This document shows positions 10,994-21,898 of a DNA stretch of 64,000 bases, piece by piece (the first letter of the stretch is position 1; every line of letters begins with the position of its first letter). The position numbers and the translations under genes were made by a program. Below the pieces are notes generated by a model, which saw nothing but the letters and a program-made list of their open reading frames with translations, had not been told where the DNA came from and made no database searches. This DNA is from Haematobia irritans (taxonomy: Eukaryota; Arthropoda; Insecta; Diptera; Muscidae), in assembly GCF_050003625.1 (NCBI RefSeq), contig NC_134398.1, forward strand, positions 70,192,891 to 70,256,890, given 5' to 3'.

Positions 10994-12546
10994 TTTTTTA
11001 TACCCACCACCATAGAATGGTGACGGGGGTATAATAAGTTTGTCATTCCGTTTGTAACACATCGAAATATCGATTTCCGACTATATAATGTATATATATT
11101 CTTGATCAGGGAGAAATTCTAAGACGATATAACGATGTCCGTCTGTCTGTCTGTCTGTTGTAATCACGCTACAGTCTTCAATAATGAAGCAATCGTACTG
11201 AAATTTTGCACAAACTCGTCTTTTGTCTGCAGGCAGGTCAAGTTCGAAGATGGGCTATATCGGTCCAGGTTTTGATATAGTCCCCATATAAACCGACCTC
11301 CCGATTTGGGGTCTTGGGCTTATAGAAATTGTAGTTTTTATCCAATTTGCCTGAAATTTGAAACCTAGAGGTATTTTATGACCATAAAGAGGTGTGCCAA
11401 AAATGGTGATTATCGGTCCATGTTTTGGTATAGCCCCCATATAGACCGATCTCCCGATTTTACTTCTTGGGCTTATAGAAACCGAAGTTTTTATTAAATT
11501 TACCTGAAATTGGAAATCTAGAGGTATTGTAGGACCACAAATACGTGTGCCAAAAATTGTGAGTATCGATCCATATTTTGGTATAGCCCCCATATAGACC
11601 GATCTCCCGATTTTACTTCTTGGGATTATAGAAACCGCAGTTTTTATTCAATTTACCTGAAAATGGAAATCTAGAGGTATTGTAGGACCACAAATACGTG
11701 TGCCAAAAATTGTGAGTATCGGTCCATGTTTTGGTATGGTCCCCATATAAAACGACCTCCCGATTTGGGGTCTTGGGCTTATAGAAACCGTAGTTTTTAT
11801 CCAATTTGTCTGGAATTGGAAATCTAGAGGTATTTTAGGACCATAAAGAGGTGTGCCGAAAATGGTGAGTATCGGTTCATATTTTGTTATAGCCCCCATA
11901 TAGACCGATTTCAAGATTTTACTTCTTGGACTTCTAGAATCCGAAGTTTTTATCCTATTTGGCTGAAATTGGAAATCTAGAGGTATTTTCGGGTCATAAA
12001 GAGGTGTGCCGAAAACGGTGAGTATCGGTCCATATTTTAGTATAGCCCCCATAAGAACGATCTCCCGATTTAACTCCTTGGGTTTCTAGAAACCGTAGTT
12101 TTTATCTGATTTGCCTGAAATTGTAAATATTCTGGTATTTTAGGCTCACAAAAACGTGTGTCGGATTAAGTTTTTATCGATCCATATGGTAATGCCTCCA
12201 TATAGACCGTATTCACTTCTTGAGGGTGTAGAAGGCGCACTGATCATGAAAATTGCTTGAAACTCAATGTAAAATTTCCAGATTTTACTTCTACAGATTT
12301 AAGATTTCAAATCAAGACTTTATTTTATAATTTTCTTGCACACTTACAAGAGATGTTAATGATTCCTTTAAAACTCAAACAAAAATGGTTCTTATAAATC
12401 CAGAATCTGATATAGTCCTCATAGGTGTAATCTTTAAATTTACCTTCGGGAATATCCTCAAGTCCTCAAGCCCTCATGAAATTTCAAAGGAAACCCTAAT
12501 ATTTGGTTCATGGTGGTGGGTATTTAAGATTCGGCCCGGCCGAACA
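10994..12546 (-). repeat. Family B tandem-unit repeat, copy 1
   Basis: Read on the minus strand this starts (truncated) at the GGCCGGGCCGAA hairpin near 12540 and ends with the TGGTGGTGGGTATAAAAA block at 10994. The core holds about six units of ~190 bp with TATATGGGGGCTATACCAAA and GGACCGATACTCAC-type motifs. GACAGACAGACGGACATCG and TGTGTTACAAACGGAATG precede the end. No real gene: open frames reading YMGAIPKYGPILTIFGT are the repeat translated. Confidence 0.8.
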
Positions 12547-12604
12547 ATTACAATCAGTAATATTAAATTATAACTATATATCATTATGAAAATTAATATT
12601 AATT

Positions 12605-12810
12605 GAAAATTTTAATCAAAAATTTTAGTTAACTCCTTTTTAAATATAGAAACGTTGCTAATTGTTTGGGTATGGTGAGGTAGATTGTTCCATAGACGTA
12701 TGGTTGGAATGAAAAATTGTCTTTCAGATATTACACTTTTAAATTTAGTTTGTATAATCTTCTTTCCTCTGTTTGACCTGGCAAATGATAATTTTTCATA
12801 CAGATTTCCA
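12605..12810 (-). pseudogene. Non-LTR retrotransposon RT C-terminal scrap
   Basis: Minus-strand translation gives LYEKLSFARSNRGKKIIQTK, and in a shifted frame IRLWNNLPHHTQTISN. These match the last ~60 residues of CR1/jockey-group polymerases (compare RLWNNLP at 6187-6326). It is a short 3' fragment with one frameshift, lying inside element X. Confidence 0.55.
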
Positions 12811-13601
12811 GGTTCTTTTATATATTTTATTTTTTATTTATTATATTATTTTTTAACAACCACTCCGTACCATCACAACACGATTCCAACTAAAAAAGCA
12901 AGCTACGCGCAAACATATCGATTACATTAATGACAGATATCGATTACAGGTAGATAAAAGAAATATAGGAAAATTTCCTATATTCTAACATGTGTGTTTC
13001 CTTAAGTTTTGAAAGGTTTGAATACTTCTTAGAACGAATGAACTAAAATATTTTTCTATGCCAAGTGTTATTCGTATGTATGATAAGCTTTCTATAAAAG
13101 GAAGTCAGAATTATCATTTTATAAGAAATTTTACTAAATTTGAGGAAACTTTGTTTTAGTTCGGTTTTTGTTTATTTTTACGAATGCTTTGTTATCAGTG
13201 AATAAAATTTTTTGTTCAGTAGTAAATTCTTATACCCAGCGAAGAAAACAGTATTAGTAAAATTCCATGTCTTATTCTAGTTAATGAACTATTCCTAACT
13301 GCTTTCAGTTTAGGTTTTTTTTTTACTAAAACAAGTAAATTTTATTATTTCACACAAAAATTTAACTTTATTGGAAATAAAATGGCTCAACTAAATTTAT
13401 GAACACTTTTTCCTTTACTTTCGAATGCACTTTTTTTCTGGGTGTAGTTTAAAATTAGTGCGGATTTAAATTAATTTACATAATATACAACATGAGTGGT
13501 AATAGGATGATCTATATTTACTCTATATCTGGATCACAGGTTGGAGATGCAACCATTTTTTTTTTGAATCTATATTTTTATGTTAATGCAATTCCTACTA
13601 A

Positions 13602-13815
13602 GTTCGAGTTTAGCCGCTAAAATCAAAAATAAATCAGTAAGAAAATTATAAAATTATACGTCTTCGATGCAAATTTAAACATAACTTGATGGAGAATAGA
13701 CCAAAGCAAGTTTTTTTTATAAAGTTTATATTCTTTAAAATGGATTATCAAAGAAAACTAATCATGAAAAATGGCGATTTTCGCCGCTAAACTCGAACTT
13801 AATATCCACTTTAAG
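13602..13815. mobile_element. MITE with AGTTCGAGTTTAGCCGCTAA ends (copy 1)
   Basis: About 210 bp, starting with AAGTTCGAGTTTAGCCGC and ending with its reverse complement (GCCGCTAAACTCGAACTTAA). The centre is AT-rich with no coding potential. The inverted P copy carries it at the same place (40848-41066), so it is older than the P duplication. Divergent relatives lie near 37000-37255 and 63795-63958. Confidence 0.65.
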
Positions 13816-14088
13816 TACTAAATGCTACACTGACAAGTGGAAATTATGTCGAATTTTATAATATTTTTATTACAAATATATTCTGAGAAGAATTTCAAAA
13901 TGTCCAATTAGTCCATGGATATGATATAAACGGTATTTCGTCTATTTATAATAAAACCAAAATTTCATCTTATTAAAAATAATTATTTTCATTTGCAGAA
14001 AGACAGGCATTCTAATGGTAATTTTTTGGAATCTTCTTATTGTTTAATGCTTAGTCAGCATGATATCTTTATTGGTTCTAAGAAAATA

Positions 14089-15384
14089 AAGGGTGATACG
14101 GTCAAAATTTGGTCAAGGGAAAACGCGTGTAAATCGGTGAAATCGTTTATTTAAAAAATCAAATTAAATTTCTTTTTCAAGTTCAATTAGTATAAAATTC
14201 AGGAAAAATATTCAGTTAGGCTTTCGCTTTTCCAAATCCGAATTGCCGGGCCTCACGCTTGACACCTGCCATCAGATTTTGTACAGCCTAGTCCACCTTC
14301 TTCGCCGCAGAAAGCCAGTTTGCCTTGAACTGCTGCTCGTCCTTAGCAGTTTTTTGGTCTTCTTTAGGTTCCGCTTGACAATAGCCCAGTATTTCTCAAT
14401 TGGGCGGAGCTCTGGCGTGTTAGGAGGGTTCTTGTCCTTGGGAACCACCTGCACGTTGTTGGCGGCGTACCACTCCATGGCCTTTTTACCGTAATGGCAA
14501 GATGCCAAATCCGGCCAAAACAGTACGGAACAACCGTGTTTCTTCAGGAAAGGCAGCAGACGTTTATTCAAACACTCTTTCATGTAAATTTCTTGGTTGA
14601 CAGTTCCGGAAGCTATGAAAATGCTGTTTTTCAAGCTACAGGTACAGATGGCTTGCCAAACCAGATATTTCTTTGCGAACTTTGACAGTTGTATGTGCTC
14701 GAAAATATCTGCTACCTTTCCCCTTCCTTTTGCCGTATAAAACTCCTGTCCCGGAAGCTGCTTGTAGTCGGCTTTGACTTAGGTTTCGTCGTCCATTACC
14801 ACGCAGTCAAACTTCGTCAGCATCGTCGTGTACAGCCTCCGGGATCGCGCTTTGGAAGTCGTATTTTGTTTATCATCGCGATTTGGAGTCACTACCTTCT
14901 TGTAAGTCGATAGTCCGGCTCGTTTTTTGGCTCGATGCATGGTTGTAGACGATACACCCAGCTTATTTGCGGCATCTCGGAGAGAGAGGTTAGGGTTTCG
15001 CTTGAAACTACCGGAAACTCTCTTTGTCGTCTCAGCGGCTTCCGGTTTTCGATTTCCCCCCGATCCAGACTTCCTGGCTGTCGACAAACGATCTCCAAAC
15101 ACTTTAATTACATTTGTAACGGTTGATTTGGCAACTATTAGCGATTTTGCCAGCTTTGCGTGCGAGTAGCTCGGATTTTCGCGATGCGCGAGCAAAATTT
15201 TGATACGCTGCTCTTCTTGCTTGGATGGCATTTTGACAACTGAAGAGTGAATTTCAAAATCAAAATAGGAGCAACATTCTACACACACACACCTTCAAAA
15301 TGAGGGGTGTTCAGGTTTTTTAAATGCAAAATTGAAAGAAATACGTCAAGTTTATATTGACCAAATTTTGACCGTATCACCCTT
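14089..15384 (-). mobile_element. Tc1/mariner-superfamily element, DD37E type
   Basis: 1,296 bp with near-perfect inverted ends AAGGGTGATACGGTCAAAAT of about 28 bp, flanked by TA (14087-14088 and 15385-15386). It holds one minus-strand transposase gene with few lesions. It cuts element P on its left; family A sequence abuts it on the right. Confidence 0.9.
14216..15231 (-). pseudogene. Tc1-like transposase, DD37E (lightly damaged)
   Basis: DDE transposase of about 338 codons. The start MPSKQEEQRIKILLAHREN leads into two helix-turn-helix modules (SHAKLAKSLIVAKSTVTNVI; LSLRDAANKLGVSSTTMHRA). The catalytic residues are in VVMDDET, WPDLASCHYG and LRPIEKYW. I count 37 residues between the second Asp and the Glu, hence DD37E. 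Lesions: TAA at 14779-14781 right after the first Asp motif (a Tyr codon is expected), a one-base loss in the A-run near 14340 (KKTKK to KKLLR), and a TAG near the C-terminus. The ending FGFGKAKA is then recovered in frame at 14216. Few steps separate it from an intact copy elsewhere in the genome. Confidence 0.88.
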
Positions 15385-15386
15385 TA

Positions 15387-16549
15387 TGGGGGTCGCTTAT
15401 ATGGGGGCTATATACAATTATGAACTTGATATGGACCAATTTTTGTGTGATTGGGGATCGATTTACCTGAGGGCTATATATAACTATAGACCGATATGGA
15501 CCTAGTAAGGCATGGTTGTTAACGGCCATATACTAGCACAATGTACCAAATTTCAACTAACTCGGATGAAATTTGCTCCTCCAAGAGGCTCCAAAAACAA
15601 ATCTCGGGATCGGTTTATATGGTTATGGACTGATATGGACCACTTTTGGCATGGTTGTTAAATATCATATACTACCACCACGTACCAAATTTCAACCAGA
15701 TCGGATGAATTTTGCTTCTCCAAAAGGCACCGGAATTGATAGGAACCAATTCCTGCATGGTTGTTGTATACCATATACTAACATCACGTACCAAATTTCA
15801 ACCGAATGGGAAGAAGTTTGCTCTTCCAAGGGGCTCCGGAGGTCAAATCTGGGGATCGGTTTATATGGGGCCTATATATAATTATGGACCGATATCGACC
15901 AACTTTTGCATAGGAGTTTGAGGCCATATATTAACACCACGTACCAAATTTCAACTGAATCAGATGAATTTTGGTCTTCCAAGAGGCTCCGGACCGATGT
16001 GGACCAATTTTTGCATGCTTGTTAGGGACCATATACTAACACCATGTACCCAATTTCAGCCGGATCGGATGAAATTTGCTTCTCTTAGAGGCTCCACAAG
16101 CCAAATCGGGGGATCGGTTTATATGGGGGCTATATACAATTATGGTCCGATGTGGACCAATTTTTGCATGGTTGTTAGAGACCATATACAAACACCATGT
16201 ACCAAATTTCAGCCGGATCGAATGAAATTTGCTTCTCTTAGAGGCTCCGCAAGCCAAATCGGGGGATCGGTTTATATGGGGGCTATATATAATTATGGAC
16301 CGATATGGCCCATTTACAATACCATCCGACCTACATCAATAACAACTACTTGTGCCAAGTTTCAAGTCGATAGCGTGTTTCGTTCGGAAGTTAGCGTGAT
16401 TTCAACAGACGGACGGACATGCTCAGATCGACTCAGAATTTCACCACGACCCAGAATATATATACTTTACTTTATTATAATATTTCGATGTGTTACAAAC
16501 GGAATGACAAAGTTAATATACCCCCCATCCTATGGTGAAGGGTATAAAA
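15387..16549 (+). repeat. Family A tandem-unit repeat, 5'-truncated
   Basis: Core units of ~160 bp with GGTTTATATGGGGGCTATAT, ATTATGGACCGATGTGGACC and AAATTTCAGCCGGATCGGAT, then the conserved end: acagacggacggacatgctc, TTTCACCACGACCCAGAA, TGTTACAAACGGAATGAC and ATACCCCCCATCC. The 5' hairpin start is missing; the left edge is the TA of the DD37E element. Confidence 0.8.
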
Positions 16550-16649
16550 AAACACAATTGTGCCCGTAATGCGAAAATGATAAACAAAACTCTCCGAATA
16601 CTCATTTTAATATTTTTACTTAATTACAATTTTTCGCGAAGTCTTGTAT

Positions 16650-17067
16650 CACAACATATATATGTTTACTCCAAATTTGTAAATTTATATTTGTTTATGT
16701 TCACACATAGTATTTTTCCAATCTTTAATGAAATTTTTTTTGTGGATATATATTTTTAAGGCGCCAATTGGTTACTTGCATTATTTTACTTCCAGCATAT
16801 ACTTTATATCTCTATTTCTAAACACATATATGTTTATAGTATATTTCTAAATTAATATATGTTTGCATCCTAGCATATTATATTTACAAACATTTTATGT
16901 TCTAGAACATAATATGTTCTAACATATTAACATATATGTCCCAAACATGTTATGCTAGTTTATGAAAATTATATGCTTGCACTTCAAAATATTATGTTTA
17001 AAAATTTGAGTTCCAAACATATAATTTTTGCACCCAAACATATGAAAAACAGTATTTTTCGTCCGTG
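16650..17067. mobile_element. TA/CA-type element with ATATGTTTGG motifs (partial)
   Basis: Many copies of ACATATATGTTT-like words and a right end TTTTTCGTCCGTG at 17067, the mirror of the CACGGATGAAAAA end at 26998. The left end is not clear. No coding potential. Same family as 26998-27976, 28298-29411 and 58889 onward. Confidence 0.5.
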
Positions 17068-17077
17068 TGGGTATAAA

Positions 17078-18883
17078 AACAAGTAAGTGAAGCAGAAAGT
17101 CGGGTGGGGCCGACTATATCATACACTGAACAACCCTACTGAATTAGTACACTTAAGCACTTGTCAGGTATAATTGATATAAACCACACGCAGAGAAGAA
17201 ACATGATTGTCACAATCATATTCGAAGAGCAAAATAATATGATACGAGCTATTTTTGCGGCGACCATGTAACATTTTAATCTGCAACCATGTTGGCTCAG
17301 TGAACATGGTTCTAAGAAAAATATAATTGTCCTCATCTAAAATGTTATTATATTGATAAAAAGAATTTTGTTTGAATGAAAAGACAATGGTCACGATTTA
17401 AAATGTTATGGTATTCATTAAAAATATTTTTCTCCTAGTTAAAAGAACATGGTCACAACCTAAAATGTTTTGATCTTTATGAAAAAACTTTTTTCATCGT
17501 CGAAAAAAGGACGCCACTTGAGAAAAGAAAACACAAAATTAAATTTATTTGTTTGTTTTTATTTATTTATAAACTAATTCATTGTTTATTTGTATTTATA
17601 ATGCCGTTCAAGCAAACATCATATATTTTATCACACTCTTTTTCTTTCAATTTCAACAATAAGTAATTATTCCATATTTACATCGTGCCCATCAAATGTA
17701 CAAACGCAGACATCATGTAACTGCAAATAAAAATAAATGATCCATATAGCAAAATGCAGAACAAAAAACAGGTACATTTTTTCAATTACACTTTCCTTTT
17801 TGTGTTCACATAAAACCACGTGCCACTTCTGAATAAATAAATTAACACAAAACACAGTAAATCCATATTCTCCGTCCATTCCAAGAAACAATCAACACAC
17901 GACTGACGCGCAAAACGAAAATTGTGTGTACCTGCTCAATGTTTTTATAAAATTCTTTTCGCTGCAAAAAAGTTAAAAAATTAAATGGTCACGAAAAAAA
18001 TGTAAATGGTCTTTATGGCCATGTAATGGGTTCTAGAAATGTCTATACTTAAACTATAAAAATACTTTTTTCCCTGTAAAAAAGTAAAAAATTTAATGGT
18101 TAGGAACATGATTTTCCCGACCATTTAATGGTCTCAAATTCTATAATTTATATGATAGAACATGCTTGCGGTATTTGGGAACCATTCAAATGCTTATTGC
18201 CACCATACATTTTTCTCCGCTCGAAAACTATTTTTACAAAGACAAAATACATGGTTTTCGCGACAATTACATGCTCTAGATAAGCATTAAATGGATGCGG
18301 CAACCAGGTCCAAACATGGTTTTTCTGTGCGTGCACTATTTTGAAGACCTTGAGGAAAACTATTTTAAACAAGGGATAGAATTGCTAGAAAAGCTTGGAT
18401 TAAGTGTATTGAAGTTTCAGGAGATTATATTGAAAAATAAAAATATTTTTGAAAAACTCTTTCATTGATAGGCTAAGAAGTTTCCGAACCACCCTCGTAT
18501 ATATGGTTGCCACATATATCTAAGACTTAAGCAATTTGAACCATATTTGGCACATATTAGCAAAATGTTAATTCTATTTCAGTGCAAAATTGCAAGGAAA
18601 TCGGAATAAAACTTTGGCCTCCGGTGGTCATATGAATCTAAATCGGGCATATATGGGAGATATATCTAAATCTGAACCGATTGCTACCATATTAAGCATA
18701 CTTGACGATACCATGAGTTGTACTCTTTGTTCAAAACTTTAAGCAAATTAAGGTGAAACTCTGACCTTTGGAACTATAAAAGTGCATATCGGCACACATA
18801 GTTAAAATTTTAATTGCACAAAATTTTAAATCGGAGTAAAGCTTTGGCCGCTGTGGTCATAAGAGTGTGAATCAAGATATTGT
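17078..18883 (+). repeat. Family C tandem-unit repeat, 5' part (interrupted)
   Basis: Starts AACAAGTAAGTGAAGCAGAA, then the GTCGGGTGGGGCCGAC hairpin and TATATCATACACTG. After the MITE at 17187-18333 it continues with units containing ATATGGGAGATATATCTAAA and TCTGAACCGAT. It stops at 18883 where the sequence type changes to a possible LTR. Confidence 0.7.
17187..18333. mobile_element. TA/CA-type element with CACGCAGAGAA ends
   Basis: 1,147 bp with ends CACGCAGAGAAGAAACATG and, mirrored, CACGCACAGAAAAACCATG. CA flanks it on both sides (17185-17186, 18334-18335). Many internal ACATGGTT/AACCATGT words. The reading frame at 17667-17891 is short and unsupported. The short relative at 59850-60088 keeps only the ends. 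Confidence 0.7.
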
Positions 18884-19195
18884 TACGTTTCTAATTGAGG
18901 CGTGTTTATTAACTCGATAATTAAAACACAGTTCTTTTCAAATAACGACAATCTACAATGTATTTGCTTAACTGATAGGTTTCACTTATGTGCTCTACGA
19001 TGTGTACTGTGTGAATTTTAGCTTACAACTGACTTGACAGATCCCTCTGTCAGCTCTTTAAATAGTACTCTACAACGATTTTGAACATTCTGGCTAGTCT
19101 GGCCTACAACCATCTAGAATAATCTACAAATATCTGGCACATATTTATCTGGCAGATGGTTACGCTCATAATTCTACAACAATAACAATAGGCAA
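18881..19195. mobile_element. Possible solo LTR
   Basis: A block unlike its neighbours, beginning TGTTACGTTTCTAATTGAGG and ending near ACAACAATAACA. It has a TTTAAATAG box near 19060 that could serve as a TATA-like element. The TG...CA ends fit an LTR, but no target duplication or partner LTR is visible and no primer site follows. Weak call. Confidence 0.3.
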
Positions 19196-19242
19196 TGAAA
19201 ATATCAAAACAAAAGAGGTTACTTTGAGCGGTTGAGAAACCA

Positions 19243-19741
19243 CACTGAAAAAACAGTGAACCCACCAGGAAGACAACTTTTGATTAATTTTAGAAAATTT
19301 TGAATATTTTTAGGAATTTTTAACTAAACAGTACAACAAGCGCTGGAATCTGTTCGATATCACAAAAATAAGTAAATATTTTTCGACAAATTCAAGAAAA
19401 TTTATTAGACGTAACTAATTTTTTTCACTTGTTAAAGAAAATTTTGTAGTTTGAAGGAAAAAATTGCAAGAATGTCTTTAGTGACATACGAACTTCATGA
19501 TGGACGCTTTTGTAGTAAAATTTACAAATTTAAAGAAATAATGAACTATTTTGTGAGAAATACGAATTAAGTAAATCTTTATGCTTAATTTGTGTATAAT
19601 ATTTTCCCGTTTTTTAGTTCATTTATCTAACGTACGCAAAAAAATATTTGAGTAAAGGAAACTTTCTCCAAGCATAGTAATTGTATGAACTAAAATATAG
19701 TTAAATTGGCTTTAGTGAAAGAGAGAGTTCACTTTTTTTTC
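19243..19741. mobile_element. MITE, CACTGAAAAA family (copy 2)
   Basis: Starts CACTGAAAAAACAGTGAACC after CA, matches copy 1 along its length (GAAGACA, ACAAAAATAAGTAAATATTT, AGTTCACTTTTTTTT) and is frayed at the right end. Confidence 0.65.
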
Positions 19742-19839
19742 TAGCAAGTAATGACGTAATTTTATCGTTAAAATTTGAGATTTTAAATTAACGGAAACTA
19801 ATTTAAATAAATTTAAATCTAGAAATATCAAATTCGTAA

Positions 19840-20185
19840 CAATATATATGGGAGCTACTCGTATATATAAATACGTCAGACGAAATCTGTGATAAATATA
19901 TACATATATAACAGTTACATCTAAATCTGACCCGATCCATAGGGATTGTCTTTGAAGAAAGACCCTTTGTCAAATTTGGGGACTGCGAGCTATACTTTCC
20001 ACACAAAAATACATGAACAGAAAGACGGACAGACGAACATAGATAAATCGACTCAGAAGTTAATTCTATGACGATCGGTATGCTAAACGATGGGTCAGGC
20101 TGGTCATTCTTGGCGTTACCTACAAATGCACAAAGTTATTATACCCTAAAGCACAGTAGTGGTGAGTGATACAAAAATTGTCCGG
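19840..20185 (+). repeat. Family C repeat, 3' part
   Basis: Contains ATATGGGAGCTACTCG, TCTAAATCTGACCCGAT, the nearly constant ACAAAAATACATGAACAGAA, a GACGGACAGACGAACAT run and CGACTCAGAAGTTA, then a decayed TTATACCCTAAAGCACAG end. It is probably the other half of the family C copy at 17078-18883, split by the LTR-like block and the MITE. Confidence 0.6.
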
Positions 20186-20396
20186 TGTGACTTATGTTCG
20201 AGCATGAAGTATACTAACATACGTATATACGTGTCGTCTTAAAATAAAATTTAGAAAAAATATATAAATTAACTAAAAACCAATGTTTCGAAATTTTTCA
20301 AATAAAATTTCATGGTGCCCATGGATCGATTCAATCAATCTTCTGGTCTAACCTTCTAGAAAACAGAGAATAATCTCCATCAATGGAAGTTCCAGC

Positions 20397-21326
20397 CCTA
20401 CCGTGTGCTGCAAAATTTTCCAAACAAATGTTAGCTGTTGGAAATGGAAAAGTCCCAATTGGTGCGATAACTGGTTTAATTACTCTTACCAACGACTTTT
20501 GCCAATTTGAAGACTCTCAATTAGCTCTTATTGAAAATGAATGACTAATATGAGAGTTCAACTTCAGAATGATCAAAGTGCTGCACAATTTCCCAAACAA
20601 TTGTTAGCTGTTGGAAATGGAAAAGCCCCAGTTGATGCGATAACTGTTAATTACTCTTACCAACGATTTTGCCAATTTGTATACTCTCAATTAGCTCAGA
20701 ATTATCAGAATTATGCTTGGTTAAGTCAACGAGCAATTCTCGCCGCAAAAATAATGATGTACACGCACTGAATTTCACCATTCAATCAAAAATTGCTGGC
20801 GATTTGGTAACATACAAATTCGTTGATTCCGTAACAAATCCAGATGATGTTGTAAATTATCCATCGGAGTTTTTGAACTCTCTGGATTTAATAGGATAAT
20901 AACCGTACCAATTCAAAGTTGGTACGGTTATTATGATATTGCGTAATTTGAATCCACCGCGACTTTGCAACGGAATTCGACTGTCGGTAAAAAGACTTAT
21001 GCCGAATTTGATTGAGGCAACCAATATTAACGGAAAGTACGCAGGTGAAAATGTATGTATTCCTCGAATACCAATGATTCCGACCGATCTTCCGTTTGAC
21101 TTCAAACGATTGCAATTTCCAGTTCGCCTTGCGTTCGCAATGACCATTAACAAGTCGCAAGGCCAATCTCTTAGTGTTTGCGGGATAAATTTAGAAAATC
21201 ATTGTTTTTCACATGGTTAATTAATTATACGTTGTGTGTTCAAGAGTTGGGAAGCCATCCGCTTTATTTGTGTTAACGTCAGACCAAAAAACAAAAAATG
21301 TGATTTACCAAAGAGCACTTCAATGA
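20397..21326 (+). pseudogene. Helitron PIF1-like helicase relic
   Basis: C-terminal third of a Helitron helicase on the plus strand. Visible motifs: NMRVQLQNDQSAAQFPKQLL, ALNFTIQSKIAGDLVTYKF, VIMILRNLNPPRLCNG, FPVRLAFAMTINKSQGQSLS and, after frameshifts, CSRVG/SALFVLTS-like coding near 21240-21290. A ~174-bp segment is duplicated in tandem (20404 and 20578 both start gtgctgcaa/c). At least three frame changes. No clear CTAG terminus follows within the next 600 bases. Confidence 0.75.
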
Positions 21327-21898
21327 AACTAATAATTTGCGGACACGTATAACACTTCGATTCAGTAATTACTTTGGATTCACTTTCATTTAGACAAGTT
21401 CAACTAAATAACACTATATTTTTGTAATCGAAATAAATTCATTACTGCTGTGAAATGAAATAAAATTTTTCTTTTTCAAATATGAAATCAAATTAAAAAT
21501 TTTTCTTCATCTTTTAATCACCAAACGAAATGTTACATAAAACGAAGCTAGCAAAACTCGCCGAGTTTGGTAGTTTTATTTATAATATAAAACATTTCAT
21601 TAACATTATGTATGCATTCGTAAAAACTCAAAACCTGTGTTTTTGATCATTCTTTTTTTAATACATTTTATCAATTCCATCCTTGGAAAATTTTTGTGAG
21701 CACCATGCATACAATAAATTAAATATTTTGTTGTGTGTACTTGAGCATCCACAACGATTCAATGCACCAACAACAAATTAAGTTGTTATTGTAATTGTTG
21801 GTGATCAGTTCGAGCCAAGAGATATAATTTTACGTGATCAATTGCAATGAGTACCAAAAACATCTCTTACACCCAACTACTGTCAAATTAAATCAAAT
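21327..21898. other. No gene seen
   Basis: AT-rich sequence between the Helitron relic and family B. There is an AAACTCG/CGAGTTT hairpin near 21556-21572, but spacing and flanks do not fit a Helitron end. Confidence 0.4.

Larger units (their letters stand above)
8799..13444. mobile_element. Element X, copy 1, with nested insertions
   Basis: Ends CACCCAGAAAAATG (8799) and TTTTTTTCTGGGTG (13444), with TA on both sides (8797-8798, 13445-13446). The right copy of P shows the empty site (ctgttaatagtttaaa). X's own sequence is at 8799-9597 and about 12811-13444. Between them lie a Helitron relic, a family B repeat and a LINE scrap. A partner copy, inverted, is at 57412-58380. Tc1/mariner-type by ends and target; no transposase seen. 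Confidence 0.75.
7210..14086 (+). mobile_element. Element P, left copy (interrupted)
   Basis: An unnamed element starting CACAGAAAAAAATGTG after a TA dinucleotide. A second, inverted copy ends at 46315 with the mirrored terminus TTTTTTTCTGTG and then TA. Matching segments are 7210-8274, 8791-8798, 13445-13601 and 13816-14086; the gaps are later insertions (a MITE at 8275, element X at 8799). The copy is broken at 14086 by a Tc1-like element. TA target and CAC...AAAAA ends suggest a Tc1/mariner-type cut-and-paste element, but no transposase was recognised. Confidence 0.6.

Noticed and set aside
11255..12052. Open frames reading YMGAIPKYGPILTIFGT
   Set aside because: Periodic translation of family B units; the same peptide appears in every copy in either orientation. 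There is no conservation beyond the DNA repeat.
21551..21577. Helitron 3' end (hairpin and CTAG) after the plus-strand helicase relic
   Set aside because: Wrong strand for that relic, a spacer of only about three bases, and the next base is not T.
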